Shown: one piece after another, positions 1 through 15,300 of the stretch
Position numbering within the stretch: the stretch's first letter is position 1
How the letters are laid out: each line of letters opens with the position of its first letter
Origin: Brachypodius melanocephalos
Lineage: Eukaryota > Chordata > Aves > Passeriformes > Pycnonotidae
Direction: 5' to 3'
DNA: 64,000 nt
Assembly (NCBI GenBank): GCA_013398615.1
Contig: VZSR01001479.1
Span: 10,236,564 to 10,300,563 of the forward strand
Translations under genes and position numbers: made by a program
The notes under the pieces: model-generated
Told to the model about the DNA's origin: nothing
The model's database searches: none
What the model saw: only the letters and a program-made list of their open reading frames with translations

Positions 1-3000
1 TCCCTCTCACAATACATTACCTTGATTTCAACCTTGGTAACAAAACCCAACTTTTAATTCATCACGGCTTAAGGTAAAACAGACATTAAAAACTAAGATT
101 GTGTGCCACTGAACTGCTATCCTCTCAGGAAATCAGGAGCTCAGACACCTTTTCACAGGTACAATAAAGCTTTTGAATAGCAGTGTATTTATCATGCATT
201 TATTAGCTATGCAGCTGCATATTTAGCAAGGTAATGCTATCCTGGTAAAATGAAACCAGAGTAACACATTCAACACTTTTATTTGTCTTGAGACAGCAAA
301 CAAGTTTGATAATTTTTTGACTGCAGAGAATGTTCTGATTAAATGTGAATTAGGGAGAACCTATCATAGGTTTGATAACTTTTTTAATTAAAGGCTTTTA
401 TTTTTAGGTTTGAATGAATACAATTTGGTTTATTCTTTAGTACCATAAATAGAGAGACAGACTACCTGATCTGGTTTTTTAACACCTGCTTTGCTTTTCA
501 GCTCTAGAGAAACTTCAGACAACTTTAGACACACTGTTTATCTTTCTCACCTTCCTGTCTAAAAGCTCTTCCACGTGCTGAATCACAGTGAATTATGTCA
601 GCATGTACTGACTGGAAGTGACACTGGTCTGGACAGATCAGATCAAAAGCTTTGTTGTTATGCTCAAAGGACACCAGGTGGTGGTGTAATGCTCCTTGGT
701 AGCATATCTGCATTCCTTACATTGTGACATTCCTGTTGTCTTTCTCTCCAGGCTACCTTCTCTCCTTCAAAATGTGCTCCGCTAAAGGCTTTGAGACAAG
801 AATAGTAATACTGGGCCTTGGAAAATCCGGCCAACATGTTTCTGACAGTATTCTCAAGAGGATACCAGTAAGAAGGGGAAGAGTAAGCCAAGCATACACA
901 AGCACTTTTATCTGAGCAGTGTCCCTGATGCCAGACAGAAGGCAAGAGTGGTGTAACTCCAAGTCATCTGGATCATCCCAATCCACTCCATTTCCCAACC
1001 TGGCCCTCAGAAGTCTTTAATAAACTTTATCAGACTATCACTTAATGAAAACAGTCTGGTACAAATCTCACTCTACCAGCTTATAAACTGAAAAATTATT
1101 AATATTTAAATTTATTAATAATAATAAAGTTGATGATAAAGTTGTCAGGAACATTGCTGCTTAAGTCTTGTATTCACAAACTATCAAAATGCATTTAGAA
1201 CTTTAGGGAAACACAGTACATCGTGGTTAATAAGGCTTCACAACATGAGCCATTTACTTTCCCCTTTTCACTTGTTTTATGCTAAATCCATAATTTGCAA
1301 ACTTTCTGTCCTGTTCAGTCATACACTTCAGAAACAAAGGCTATTCCTACTTCTAACACAACATTCCTACACAACATACCAATGCACCACATTAAACTGC
1401 AAAGCCTCTGGGTAGAGTGTTTGAAGAGCTTAACTGTATAAGAGCATCATAATTCAGGGCATTCACAAAGCTGCTTAGATAATTGAGAATGACTCATAAC
1501 ACAGCAGCCATAGAAAAATCTACTACTAAAGAGCTTTGAGAGCAAGAAATTAAGTCAGGTATATATTAACTGACTTTTTTCAACATTCAAAGCAAACAAA
1601 TTCAATCTGTGAAACAATTTTATTACTCCTGGAAATGAATGTTTGATATAAATTAAATAATTGGGCAAAAGATAAACATCAGCACCTAACACTTTTTCCT
1701 TCTATAAAGAAAAGTTTTCTACTTAGATATTCGTTTCAATTTTTGTACCACAGTTATGAATATTTTAAGGAATGCCTGAATTTTTTACTGTGATACACCA
1801 CACGCATTTGCAGGAGCAGAGCACTTTTTGTGGCCTGTTACAACTACCTGGCACAGCAGTGTCATTAGGGTTTGTGCTGAAGTTCACTGTCACTTGGCAC
1901 CTCCAGTGCAATACACAGATTCTCTGGAATAAGAACTGACAAAGGGGAAAAACTGCTGCTGTTTGCAACTCTGCCTGCAAGGGCCAGCAGGCCAAGAGGT
2001 GCTGCTCTCATGAGAGTGCCTGGTAAAAATGACAGATTTCTATATTAACTCTCTAGGTCCTAAGTTCAGTGCAAACTCTGAAAGGGCATTTAAACCAAAG
2101 CAGTTGTTTGTAGCTCAAATAATTTTTAATAATTCATCTGTTCTTTGCACTCTTTTCCTGCTGATTTTCTTTGAATATTTCAGATTTACACTTGCCAGCT
2201 ACTATAAGCTATGAAGCCTTCTTGTTACAACTAGCTGCAAGCTGAAAACAAAATTAAAATCTCATCCCATAAAACTCTGATAACAGCAGGCCCAATATTT
2301 TTATGACTAAAATTAAAAGCTTTGTTCATATTGCAAAGCAGTCAGAGACAAGATGGAGTAAGCACTGCTCTGACAGGCTCTGCACTAACACAACAGGAGA
2401 GAAGCCTCTGCACTAAAAGAAACAAGTCTAAATCATTAGGAGAATATTTTTAGAAGTCTGGGGCACAGAATCCTGCAACCCTGAAGGAATATTGGATAGT
2501 GCAGAGGAAAACAAGGGAGAAGAGAAGTCAAACGAATCCACTCTTATACAGAGGGTAAACATTAAGCAGAATCCACCTGGGAGACAGTTTTCAGTAAAAA
2601 TATTTCGGTGAACATTGATTTAAAGTAAACATAAGACACAAAATTCATAGGTTTTGGAGAAATACTGTGCTGAAACTCCCTTAAAAGAAAAGCAGATCCA
2701 AAAATTCATCCTACTTTATTAACAAGTACCATTTTCATAGTACTTTTAACACATTCAAGACTTCCTCTGCCATATGACTCTACATGTTAAAATATTATAA
2801 CTACTGCTTTCCTCATGTGATTAATCAAGAATTTATTTTCAATCTCTGGAAGAATTTCAAGCTGAAATGCAGGGTTTAGACCCAGACTGAAAAAAAATAT
2901 CATTTAATTGATAACTGAAAAAAATTACTGCTACATTAACTAGGTAGGCTGAGTCTAACTCTAGTAATTAAAAGGATGAAAATGCTGAAATGGGTACTGG

Positions 3001-3177
3001 CCCTTATTCCCTCCACAGTGTGAAAAAAGTAACTATCAAGTTGAAGTCCATTCCAAAAGCACAAAAGATGAATAATGCAGGTGAGAGAAAAAGCACAAGG
3101 ACAGGAGAGCAAACATGTATGTGAGCATGAACACACATGCAGCTTAATAAACTGCCTGAAAAGCAACAATGACTAAC
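1..3177 (-). other. HHAT intron (5' part), no coding exon seen
   Basis: This is intron sequence following the donor at 3177. I looked on the minus strand for the expected continuation (YFDVGLHNF-like) and did not find it. No LINE, LTR or RNA gene was recognised. The sequence is AT-rich and unremarkable. Confidence 0.6.
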
Positions 3178-3328
3178 CTCCACATTTTAGTGAAACTGTG
3201 CATCAGGCTCACACAGCAAGGCAGAGCTGGAGGTTTGAGTCCATCCATTTGAAGGAGGAGGCCAGGAACACCATACAGAACCAGATATTTCACATAAAAG
3301 AAAAGTACTTGAGCTAAAGCCAGGCCAC
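3178..3328 (-). CDS. HHAT: HHAT seventh coding exon, last one in the window; carries the haem-Cys position
   Basis: A 151-bp exon from acceptor TTCTTTTAG to donor TGGAG|GTTAGT, phase 1 in and 2 out. It codes for GGLALAQVLFFYVKYLV, then GVPGLLLQMDGL, KPPALPCCVS and SFTKMW, ending in a split Arg codon (residue 336). The codon at 3215-3213 is TGT and gives Cys324 by direct count. That is the same number and position as the haem-coordinating cysteine of human HHAT. An extra Cys replaces the preceding human Arg. The next residues in human lead into catalytic Asp339, so the catalytic exons must lie left of position 1. Confidence 0.94.
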
Positions 3329-6300
3329 CTAAAAGAAAAAAAAACAAAAAAAACAACAAAACACACCTTAAACAAGTCCTGAAACATTTTAAAAATCTGT
3401 TAATACTGATTACCTCCAAACAGCAATTATTCCAAGAACTAAGGCAAGCACAATTGCTTGATGGGATATACAACATTGGTCTCTTTGCAAGAGACACAGC
3501 ACACAAGCCTATGCATTTATGACATTAGGCACACATACAAAATGGTACCATCATCCCAGCATGAAGGCACAAATATGCATCTGTAGTTCCACTCTCAAAA
3601 TTCTCTGGACTGTGGGTGTCGACTGCTATCAAAAAAAAAAAAAAAAAACCAAAAAAAACAACCAACCTGACTTATGTTCAGCTAAAAATCAGAATATACC
3701 AACATAAGCAATGAACATTTACCACAGGGACAGTAAATTTGTCTTTGCAAAAAAACCCCCAACAGACCACTCTACACTTGTTGCTCCAGAATAGTCATAA
3801 ACAATGGTTATAGCTGCATGTTATCCTGACATCCCCACAAACATTCCACACCCTGTCAAATTATTTGAGTCCCTAGAAAATACCCCCTACAAGATCCCCT
3901 TCTGCTGCACCCAAGGCATAGAAAACTGGAACTCCACTTGGCATAATGCTTAAAGCGTATTTCAGTTTTTAAACCCACAGACAAAGGTCTCCTTAAGGTC
4001 CTGTAGCTGCCTTATTTCCAAAGGAGAATTTTTGTCAGTGTGCTTGCTCACAACCTCAGGTTATGACACAAACTCCAGCATCTTACACAGATCTGAGATG
4101 AAAATCATACATATTCTCATTATTATTATTCATGCAAGTAACAACCTTAGAATGCATTATAAAGGAAGATTATTCCTACTAATATTCTACATGTTTTCTG
4201 TTGAACAAAGCAGTATTGACCAATAAGTAAAAATACAGTAATAAGCAGAGGCCAACACCTTTACAGAAACTGGTGAGGTCACTCCTGAAGGACCCAATGA
4301 CTTTGGTCAACTTCTCCATCTGACAGCTGACATATGGAAAATCTCACCACAAAGAAGGGAAACTAAAATTATACTTCAACAGAGAAAAAATTATAAAATG
4401 CAATTGCTACATCCCCTATTCCAGTGCTCTGCTTTTGCTCAGTTATTTTACCTAACTTGACTGAAGGACTTTAGACATTCAACACAATTTTAAAGTCTTC
4501 CAGCAGACCTTCCTTGGAGATAGTTTTTAGTCTGACTGCAGCAGTACAACTCCATGAACATTTAAGTAATCTTTTTTTTTTTTAAGGAGGGGAACACATC
4601 TACTGCATTCTGCTGACTAATGAGTATACTATGGATGACAACAAAAAGCTAAGCATTAAAAATTCATCTACTGAATGCACAGAATGATTCGGCTGGAAGA
4701 GACCTTCAGATCATTGAGTCCAACCCATGCCCTAACACCTCAATTAGACCATGGCACTGAGTGTCATATTCAGTCTTTCTTTAAACACATCCAGGGTGAC
4801 TCCGCTATCTCCCCAGGGAGGCAATTGCAGTATTTTATCACTCTTTCAGTAAAAAACTTTTTCCTAATATCCAACCTGTATTTTCCTTGGAGCAGCTTAA
4901 GACTGTGTCCTCTCATTCTGNNNNNNNNNNNNNNNNNNNNNNNNNNNNNNNNNNNNNNNNNNNNNNNNNNNNNNNNNNNNNNNNNNNNNNNNNNNNNNNN
5001 NNNNNNNNNNNNNNNNNNNNTCAATACCCTCATCCATGTCATCAATAAAGATATTGAACAGAATAGGCCCCAGCACAGATCCCTGATTACTGTATAACAG
5101 CCTACAGTGAAATTCTGGCACTAATAAAGTAAAATGCGAAATTCCTGCTGACCTACACATGGCCACTATTTTGCTACAACAATCCAGCATTTTTAGTTTT
5201 GATATCATTATCCATGCATACAATAAGAAACGTTTGTGCCACCCAAGATAAAAATTGATGTTAGAACAAAATACTGAGACATGAAGCTTATGTTGTTTTA
5301 CTTCAGGGAAGCAGGCATCGAGTATTCAATAACACTTTTCCCCAGAGGAAAACAAACAATCAGAAGCACAATTTGGATACTAGCCAATTAGCTCCACATT
5401 AGATTACTGCTAAATCATCTGTACAGCCAAATTTCTGCTTTAATTCCCTTCTCATTCAGTGTCTCATTTCTTTTCTGACAAATTTCATTGGAGAGCTGAA
5501 CACTGACACCCACACAAACCAATTATGAAGATCACAGCTGTCTGTGCAGTAGTAAAACTCAAAATCCTTTGGCTGTGCTTGATGGAAAGGTATTTAGAAA
5601 CAGGCTTCCACTCTGAGACCCAAAAAATCAATACATTCGATTTTAAATGAATGAATGAAATTTTAAATGATGGAAGATTGAGTTCACGGATACAAAGTCA
5701 TAATATGCAAGTTGTGGGAAAAAAGGCATTTTCACCATCTCCAAGAACACACATCATTGTCATTACTGTAACTAACATGCAGCTGAGTAGCACTGGCATC
5801 TTAAACACAGACACCACACCACAGGCACACCTGGGCACACAGGGCTACTCTGGGAGTGGGCAATTCTAAGACTCACAGAAACAGCAACACAAAAGCCCCT
5901 GTCAAAAAACACAGCTCAAGTTCTCATTGGTCTTGAACTCATGACAGCAGCAGGAGAGCTCTGGCCACACAGGGAAAACTAAGGGCAAGATCCACAGCCC
6001 CACAATAGCTGGGCTGCACTGGCAACAGGCACAGGCTTTAAACCTGCTTGCACACCTGAGACATTGCAGCTGCTTTGCATTTACTCCATTCTAGCACGAA
6101 GCAGCCAGAAGCACACTGATTCACCTGATTTGGAAGCATGAAATTAACAATCTAATTCATGAACAACGTCACATAATTTCTTCTCTAATGTTTGATACGA
6201 TAATTCCTCCACACACGTGAGCATTATTTTAAATTGGAAACAAGCCATATCAAATGTATATTATAACACAACTAAGAGGGAAAAGTACTGCAAAGATTCT

Positions 6301-9300
6301 ATCTTTTCTCCAGAATAAATTAATTAAAAGGATTCAAAGTCAATGTTACTTTTTTTTTTTTTAAACAGAATGTGTTAAGGGATAAAATATCAAGTTAAAG
6401 TACCCAATCTTAATCCCATGCATTTCAACAGTCTAGTTGTTTCAAGTCCCAGACTAAAGCAATTTACTTTTATAGAAGCTGGTATTTTCAATTTATCATC
6501 TTCCAATCCTTAAAAAAGTCTAAGCTTTCCTATGCTTTAAAAATGTATCTATAGCTCTTCAAATATCTTTCTTAACTTTAATTTTACCGCAAAACTGCAT
6601 TTCCTAAGTTTCATAGAGCTTTGAAACAAAGATCATGACAAATTAGAATATTCACAAGATTTAATTTCAGTCTACATATTCTCAAAATTCTGACTAGTAT
6701 TTTTTGACAGAAGTTAACAAATAGAATATTTTCATTAGCAAGCAACAAAACATTTGCATCAGGTATTACAAGTCACATTAGACATTTTTCTGTCCTTAAG
6801 CCATCACCAAAAGTCATGACTGTAACTCAGAAGGTAATTTTATTATGAGCACAACATCACAACTTTACCCTTTTTGCAGCTACATTGACCCTATGGCATT
6901 AGTGATTCTAGATGCTTGTTTCTGTCAAGTACCAGGACAGGTTCCACAAGAAAACAGAAATAAATATGCAGTCACATTTCAAAAGGGTTACTGACACATG
7001 GCAGAAGTCTATTAGGGAGCAGACATTTGTAACAGCTCAGAATCTGGGGTCGTATCATCAAATTCAAAATATCCCAGCCTTCCAGCAGCACATGAGAAGC
7101 AAGAAATATCCTTCTGTGGATGGAGTAGTGGCAGCAAAGTACCACATTGTCTGTCCTGGAGGCTAAGTGCTTCTTTTTAGAGAAAGCTGAATGGACATAA
7201 AGGTCCCAAAGTAAAATTACTTGAACAAGACTAAACACAGCTGTCGAGGGAATCTCAGTCAAGGCATAGACAGATCTTCCAAGTTAAAGTAAACCAGAGG
7301 GCTTTTCAAGCACACACATGCTTTAAAGACATCTACCATGAATATTCCCAAGTATTTTGAGAAACTTGGTCTAGTGGAAGGAACACCCATGGCAAAGAGG
7401 TTGGAATTAGATGATCTTTAAGGTCCCTTCCAACCCAAACCATTACATGAAAACATCTACTGTAAGCATTATGTTCAATAGTAAATATTTGCAGGAAAAG
7501 GCTCTCTAAATAAATCAAGAATTATTGCATTGCACTGCTTATTACTGGGATAGAGTTAGTTTTCTTCACAGTGGCCAGTGTGGGGCTGTGTTTTGGATCT
7601 GTGCTGAAAACAGTGTTGATGAAAGCACAGAGATGTTTTTGTTATTACAGGGTTTAGAGAGTCAAGGGTTTTTCTGCTTCTCACCTCCCCACCAGTGAGA
7701 AGGCTGAGGGTGCACAAGGAGCTTGGAGCAGACACAGCCAGGACAACTGACCCAAGAGGTATCCCATACCTTGTGCTCATGCTTAGCATATAAAGCTGGG
7801 GGAATAAGAAAGGGGGGAATGTTCAAAGTGATGGCATTTGTCTTAATAAGTAACCATTGTATATGAAGGAGCCCAGCTTTCCTGGGGCAGACCCAACATC
7901 TGCCTGCCCAGAGAAGTGGGGCATTAACTCCTTGTTTTGCTTTGCATGTAGCTTTTTCTTTACCTATTAAACTGTCTTTATCTCAAACCATAATTTCTCA
8001 GTTTTATTCTTCCAATTCTCTTCCCACCTCTCCAAGAAAAGAAAAGGAGTGGGCAGCTGTGTGATGCTCAGTTTCTATCTGGGGTTAAGCCACAACATGC
8101 ATGAGTAAAAAGAAAAGCAGTTACAGAAGTAGGTTAATTGCCAATATGATCTTGAAGTTTAGCCTACAGGAAAGATTAGAAAAAGAAAAATTACACATAT
8201 GAATACTTCTTTCTACAAAATAGGGAACAACTTAGTATTTTAGGAAAAAACCCTAAATCTTCTGATTCGTGTTTATATTTTCAGTTTTCAAAACCAACCT
8301 CAAGATGCCAAATACTTCATAAATTTCTCTTTATCATTATCTTCCAGGCTGAAAAAAATCTCAGACTCCTCTCACTATTTCATTACTACTTAGATGAATG
8401 GATACCCTGATTTCAATAGCAAAATGCTGCATACTTCTGAAAATTAACTCAGAAGCCTATTTCCTATCTGTGGGTAATTCAGAAAAAAACGCAAACACAT
8501 CAAAACCAGCACCCTACATCCAATTTACACAGATTACTCTGTAGGTCTCACTATCAAAGAAGAACATACATAACATTTCTTCTTCCAACAAATTAAAACA
8601 TGGGATCAGCAACTACAGATTAAACCACGTGGCTCCACCTTTGAACAGATCATATTCTAGACTGACTTGCATGCCAGTCATATGAAAACACCCTTTTGAA
8701 GTAGTAGAGAGCCTAGTTAATAATTAAAACAGTGATAGCTAATTGACACTACCTTGTGCATGCTTCACTAGAACAAAAGGACCGCACATGGTTAGGATCA
8801 ACACATCAAACCCACAGAGAATTCACAACAATCTATTATGTGTGTACATCTCAGATGTATATCTATACATCACACACCTCTGACAAAGAACAGATTCCTA
8901 GTAAAATACATTTTCACAATTAATCATTAATCTAGATCTATTAAGAGCTAGATTAATCCAGTGCAACAATTATATTCAATAACATGTTTTCATACACACT
9001 TCTGTCTTTCATCCTTCCCTGTACCTTGCCAGATGGACACAAAGCTCTGCTCAGATGAGCAGAGATAAATAGATGGTGCTGAATCACCAGGATAAATGTG
9101 AAGCCTCATCAGGAAAATTTAAGCAGTGCTTCTTTCAACATCTGCATTTTCAGAATCAGTCTTAACATACAAATGACCTAGCAACACACATTTCAGTTTC
9201 TATACAACAATGTACCTCAGCAGAGTGAGTTTTACCACTGATAATCTACATTGTCATAGCAAAGGGGAAAAAAAAAATCACTCGTTTCAATTTAAGCTCT

Positions 9301-12300
9301 TTCAACCAATACTATTAAGATCCCCATTACCACATCAGTGAATTTGTCATTCAGCTGCAGAAGCTTGAAGAACAGACATTGAAAAGGATCACCAATCTAC
9401 CTGACTTTTAGTAATTTCTTTTTTCTTGCTTCATTACATACCATATCCAAAAATTACTCTGTAGAACAGATGAACCTCTGATCTTGCAGAGTGTAGCTAT
9501 TTTTCTGGTATGCTGCAATTCATCAGGATACTGGATTACTGGAATTCATAGAGGTTTTTATTCTTGGTGCCTGCAAATCTACACTTTACAGTGTAAAACA
9601 TAAAGGCAGAAAATTATTCCCAATTACTGTTAAAAGTGAGAAGAATGAACTATCATGGCTTTCACTGACATGGAATATGGGTCTTCCTGCTGTGTCATTA
9701 ATTCTGAACGCACCCAATTCTTTCAGCCAATCTGACTGATGCTACCAGAACGAGATGCAGCACTAACACAAAATCATGGAATTACTATAAACATGCAATG
9801 GTAAATAGAAAAATGCTATGCATTTGATAGTCATCATTAAGAAGGCACAAATGCCCTGATATTGCTCAGTATGTCAATAGCTAACTACACACAGACACAA
9901 ACATTTGTGAACAGACATAATGATTTGTGAATTACGGAAAATGCTCACGTTCTCCAAACAATGGCTTCCTGGGACCAATAAATAACAGTTCTGTGATTGC
10001 ACAGCTGACATCTTTAAATTAATTCTGTGTTCAGACATTAACATGCCTTCCAGAAACTGAAGGGCCATACATATGTAGCAAACAGGCACAGAGTTGGGTA
10101 CAGCCCCATCATATTCCTCCTTCTGTTCTGGATGTGGGACCTAATATTTGGTTACTGAAAAGCTATATTGCACCATTTGGTATGTTGCTGCTTCTAGAAA
10201 CTGATTTGCCTCTGATTCCATCCACACAAGAGAAAATACTTCTCTTACTGCTGGGTAACATTCTCCCAGGGACTATTTTTTAAATTTTATACCTGTGCCC
10301 TTAGCAATGTTAGTTTAGGTCACTCGAGCATTTCTGCTTTACATGGCCATAAATGGCACTGTTATACACTAGCATTTTTTAACAAGCATTGTAACTCAGT
10401 CAAGGTTTAGTTTGGGGGTATTTTTTTACTTTGTTGTTGTCTCACAGAAACACCACACAGTGATGCAGAACACACTGTAGCTTTACAATTGTGAGGAGTA
10501 GATTGATATTGCCCTTAGGTGCTGAGAGCAAAATCTCATAGCAGTGTTGTCTTGCCTGCACGGCTGGCATTTGCTGCCCATTGTTCAAAGTTATCCCAGA
10601 AAAAAAATGCAGTGCCAGATATACGCTCCATAATTAGAAGTGACTGCAGAACAGCCTCACAGCCTTTCCCTCAAGTTTAGCAGGCTATCAGGGAAGCCAG
10701 GTATCACACTGTAAATAGATGTTCCACGCTGTTTTGAAGCTCCTGTAGTCAAACAGGAAACCCACAATGAACAAATCCCATCAGTGCAGAAAGGCTTACA
10801 TACCATGGATAATCCTCCTGAGTCAACAGCAAGATGCTTCCTTGGTCTTAAGCCTCAGTTATCTGATGAAATTAGTTCCAATAACACAGCATGCAAAGTA
10901 ACAGAGGGGAGTGCTTGGTTCTGTACAGGAACTGGTACAGAGGCATGGTAAAATCCATAAGGGTCTGCTAAGACTTAATACTAAATTATTACCAGTACCC
11001 ATACTCATATATTGGCAGCTCCCTAAAGCAAGTCACAACAGTGGCATATCACTGATTTGAGTCTAAGGAAACTTACATAAACGTTGTGATAAAATCTGAA
11101 GAGAAAACATTAAGTGATCAACTTCTATATCAAAATCTCACTCACAGTATATTTTAAACACCTGCCTACATTACTACAAAAACAATGCTCAATGAGAGTA
11201 GGGTTACATTTTGAGTACACCTTTCCTAAAGGCAGGGTTTCCACAGGCAGCTTGTTAAAATACAATAATTTCATTTGAAATCAGGCATCTTTACTGTCCA
11301 AACTTGCTCTAACAATGGTTTTCATCTCCTGTCGCTTTGAGGCATTTTCACCTTTCCTAACTCTCTGTTCAAAATTCATTTTAATTCTTAGTATAACACA
11401 CTTTATTTCATCAAATAAATACACAGACAACTTAGCTGTTGCCTATAAAGTAACTCTTTCCCCACCCTATAAAATCAACACTGGTAGTCTTGAAGGGAGA
11501 GGAATCTACCAGTAGAACCACAGCAGGAATATTTAATCACTAATTCTGGAGCCTTCCCTGCATTATCAAGTGGCCAGCCTTTTGTAACACACACAAGCAC
11601 TAGGAGCTAACAGATTTAACTCATCAATAAACTGACATTTAGAATAGAAAATGAAAACTCAGAATCCCCTTTCTAAACAGTGATTGAGTGAGAAGTAGAA
11701 CAAACAACAAACCACTGAGGCAGATCTCTGCCTTTCTTGCTCTCCATCTGCCCTTGCCCTTTTTAGATATAAAAATTATATAGTAAAACACACATCAAGT
11801 GTGTATGTATGCACACAGGGGTACACAGAGTGCACACATTGCCCTCTGCTGACCAGAGTCCAATGCAGTCCAACAGAGTTCTCCAACACACACACACGTG
11901 ATGACACAGGTGAGCTTCAGTGAGTGCTGGACCATACCAGTGTGTATCGATCTCTGGTACAAGAGACATCTCCTGCAAGTCGGGAATCACCAAGGCTTTT
12001 TCAGAACCCTGTTTTAAGGTCTGGGGTTTCTTTGCTTTTTTCTTCTTCTTACCTAGTAATACAGCTGGAAAGTGGGGGCAGGAATCAAATCAAACACATA
12101 TGCCAGTTGCTTACATACCATCACCTAATGCTTTTGCTGACTTACATTGTATTTTTCAGCACTCTTGCACAGTTGGGCATTTTACTCATCACAGTTGGGC
12201 ATTTTAATGAAATACCAGGGAGCTGCAGACAGGGTAGAAGTGGGGGAAGTCAAGCAGGAAAACAGAACTGAGAGGTACTGACTACTACCTTCAGGTTGCC

Positions 12301-15300
12301 TTACTTGCAAGTCCTTCCCTCTACTATTTTCACAAGTTCTGTCCTTTTACTTTTCAATGTGAATGCAAACTAGAAACATCAATCAGAAGGAGATAAAAAC
12401 AACTCTTAACATCTCCCCTCCTCCATCTCCATGCTAAAACTCCTTCTAAGTGTCCATTTCTATGACTTGAGGGGAAAATCCTCTTTAGACCAAAGTTTAG
12501 AGACATACTCTAGACTGGAAAAAATACAGAATATTTTTTAATCTAGAAAACAGCTCAATAAGTTCAACTAAGCTTATGGAGAATCTACATGTTATATTGA
12601 GAGACTGTAGACCACTCTTCTGACAGTGGCTGGCTATAATGTGCTACATATAAGTACCTACAAACGGACCTAAAATAGATGTAGACTAGGGTTCTTGAAG
12701 TGGGGGAAGAAGAAGGATTTCTGCTATTGTTTCTATACTCACCCAAGGCCCAGTAAGATGCAGATTCCAAAGGCAGAGCACTACTGTAGAGAGCATGGAT
12801 ATACATGAGGTGAATCATCAGCTCAGCCAGGCACCACCAAAAGAAAATACGAATTATGCCCACAATTAAGATTCTGAGATTGGTCTTCACACTGAAAGCT
12901 TCTTGTCTCCTCATCTAAAGAAGAAATCCAAAGAGGTTACCTGGCACAAAACTGATCATTTTACTTAAAATACTCATCCTGGGAACTTTTGACTACACCA
13001 TTTGGAAATTCCTGACACACTCTGGAGGGAGACTGGTCTCTCCATTCTGAATCTCAGCAAGCAGTAGAAACCAACACGCCAAATGTGAATGCACATTGCA
13101 CCAACTGTTGTAAAAAAGGCCAACTGTTGTTAACCTGAACAGAATCCAGACATAAGATTTTAATTCCTGCAACTTGACCTCTGGAGATAATATTAAAAGA
13201 TTAAAGAAATTACAGCTATGAAGAAGAAGGTTTTCCAAGCAGCAGCCCTTCCAAACACAGGAACAATGATTGCTTACTCTTAAAATACCTCCAACTTCTA
13301 CCAAATGCATAGAATTAATTACTTGAGGACAGTTCTTGATTCTTCTCCCATAGCATTGCCAAAGTCAGCAAGACCTACAGATAGTGCTGAGAAAATGGAA
13401 GTGCAAGACAAATATCAGATAAGGCAAAGTATGCAGCTGAGAGGCTTCTCAAGGGGCTGCAAACTCTTACACTGCTAACTACAGTAAACATATTGGCATA
13501 TTATTACTGCACCACCTTTCCACAATAAAAGAGAATAGAATCAAAAACCAAAAACACAGGATTGCCTAAAAATTCAGTCATGGTTTATACCTCTATTGCT
13601 GTGTGCAACATTTCCTTCTCCAGTCTCTAACTGGCCACCAAAAATGCACATAAAAGAGAAGTAACCAACCCATCTGTACAGGCCCTGGGTCTCAAACACA
13701 GTACAGTTAACTTGCATGCTCATTTGGAGGATTTCTTTGTATCAGCTATATGAAAGCTTGGAGACTACCACTTTAGCACAGGGATTTGCACAACAGGACT
13801 TCAAACCCATGTCTAGAACTGCTGTGCCTTGTTTCAACCCAGAAATTCAACAAGGCCAGTGACAAAGTGTCTTAATTTTGCCTGGCAGTGGATGCCAATT
13901 GCCAGAACTGGTGTTACACTCTTTGGGCCATACAGCAGCTCACTGTCTCCAGCTCCAGAATTTCTGCTTCCCAGTGTGCTCAGCAGGAACTCTCATCCCA
14001 GTCTCAGCTTCAGGTAAGAGGTTCTGAGAGTGGTCTCTTCCAACAGCATCAATAAAGACTCTCTGCATTGTGCATTTTGAATCAACTGCTGGGCACTGTA
14101 TCCTTTGAAACCCTTTTCTGATCTCATCTGCCAAGGTAACACCCTCTGCTCAGGTAAGAGCTCTGACAGCACCCTTCAGCAAACACCAACAAGAAACACA
14201 TTAAGACTGTTCAATTTGTTCCATCTTCTTCATGGCTTTAGCCACACATGTCTGTAATATTTAAGGAGAACCTTCTGCAAATAGAGGCATCTCAGTCTCA
14301 ATCTTCCTTTTTCTTCTTACACCTAGAACACATGCTCTTTGCATGGTTCTTTGCTGAGCTGTATCACGTGAGCTAAGTTTCAAAGCAATTCCCCCCCCAA
14401 TTTTTCCTATCAGTTATCTGCAAGTTGTTTTCAGCTTGGAGTCTCATAGGTCTTCTGAAACAGTCCTTGGAAAGAAAGCACAATTCATACACTTCAGAAG
14501 CTACAAAACAATAATTACTAAAAAATATTATCTCAGTTTCTAGACAAGTCTATGTGGACTTTTCCCACAATATCCAGCCCAAGATAACAACATTCAACCT
14601 TGCATCTTCCAAAGCCAATTAAAACAAATGAGCATAGGACTTTTCACTCAAGGATCCACCAGAATCTAGTTTCACTTTCACAAAGCCCAGTATGTGCTTT
14701 GGCTTCAACAGAAAATTCCCAAATATAAACAGAAGGAAGCAACCCCTAGGCTTCTATGCATAAACTTAGAAAGCAGTTTTATGGTTTGAAATGTTCATTA
14801 ATCCACTTTGACACAATAATTTTAACTATAGGCATAACAGGTTGTGATACCACTTCTTACTCAAGTATGTAACAAAATGTGGAAAGTAGTAAAGGATAAA
14901 AATATGGGCTTTTCCCATCATGTAAAAAGCAGGCTTGAAAAGAAGCTTGCATAAGAAAAGCATTCAATAGAGTTAGCAGGTCTTATATTTTGAACAAGCT
15001 CAGCTGAAGCAAAGTGCTCCTAGTAAGTCTTCAGCTGTTTTGACATCAACATGAGGAGAAACTGGAGTTTTCAGGAATTCCCAATACAATCTATCAGCTT
15101 TCTGTGACTCTGAAATCTGTTTCAGAGTTAATAGCCAGCTTATGCTGAAAACATTAGCTGGATTTCACCTGATGAAGAAGAAAACAAAAAACCAGTCCAG
15201 CAGCTGCACGCTAAAACTATGAACACTCTCCAAATATAGCACAGCACATCACTGGCTCCCTTGTTGAACCCAGTGTCAGACAAGAATATCCCGTGAAGCA

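Larger units (their letters stand above)
3329..12742 (-). other. Large HHAT intron with CR1 pieces, a solo LTR and A/T tracts
   Basis: A 9.4-kb intron between coding exons 6 and 7. It holds an 18-base A run at 3631-3648, a CR1 copy broken by a gap (4675-5088), a T run near 6350, a CR1 3' end (7356-7447), a solo LTR (7531-8097) and a small duplication at 12168-12206. The rest is AT-rich sequence in which I recognise nothing. Confidence 0.6.

Noticed and set aside
5021..5100. An intact reverse-transcriptase gene from the GSVLGPILFNIFIDDMD match
   Set aside because: It is a short remnant of a truncated CR1 next to a gap, with no continuing ORF2.
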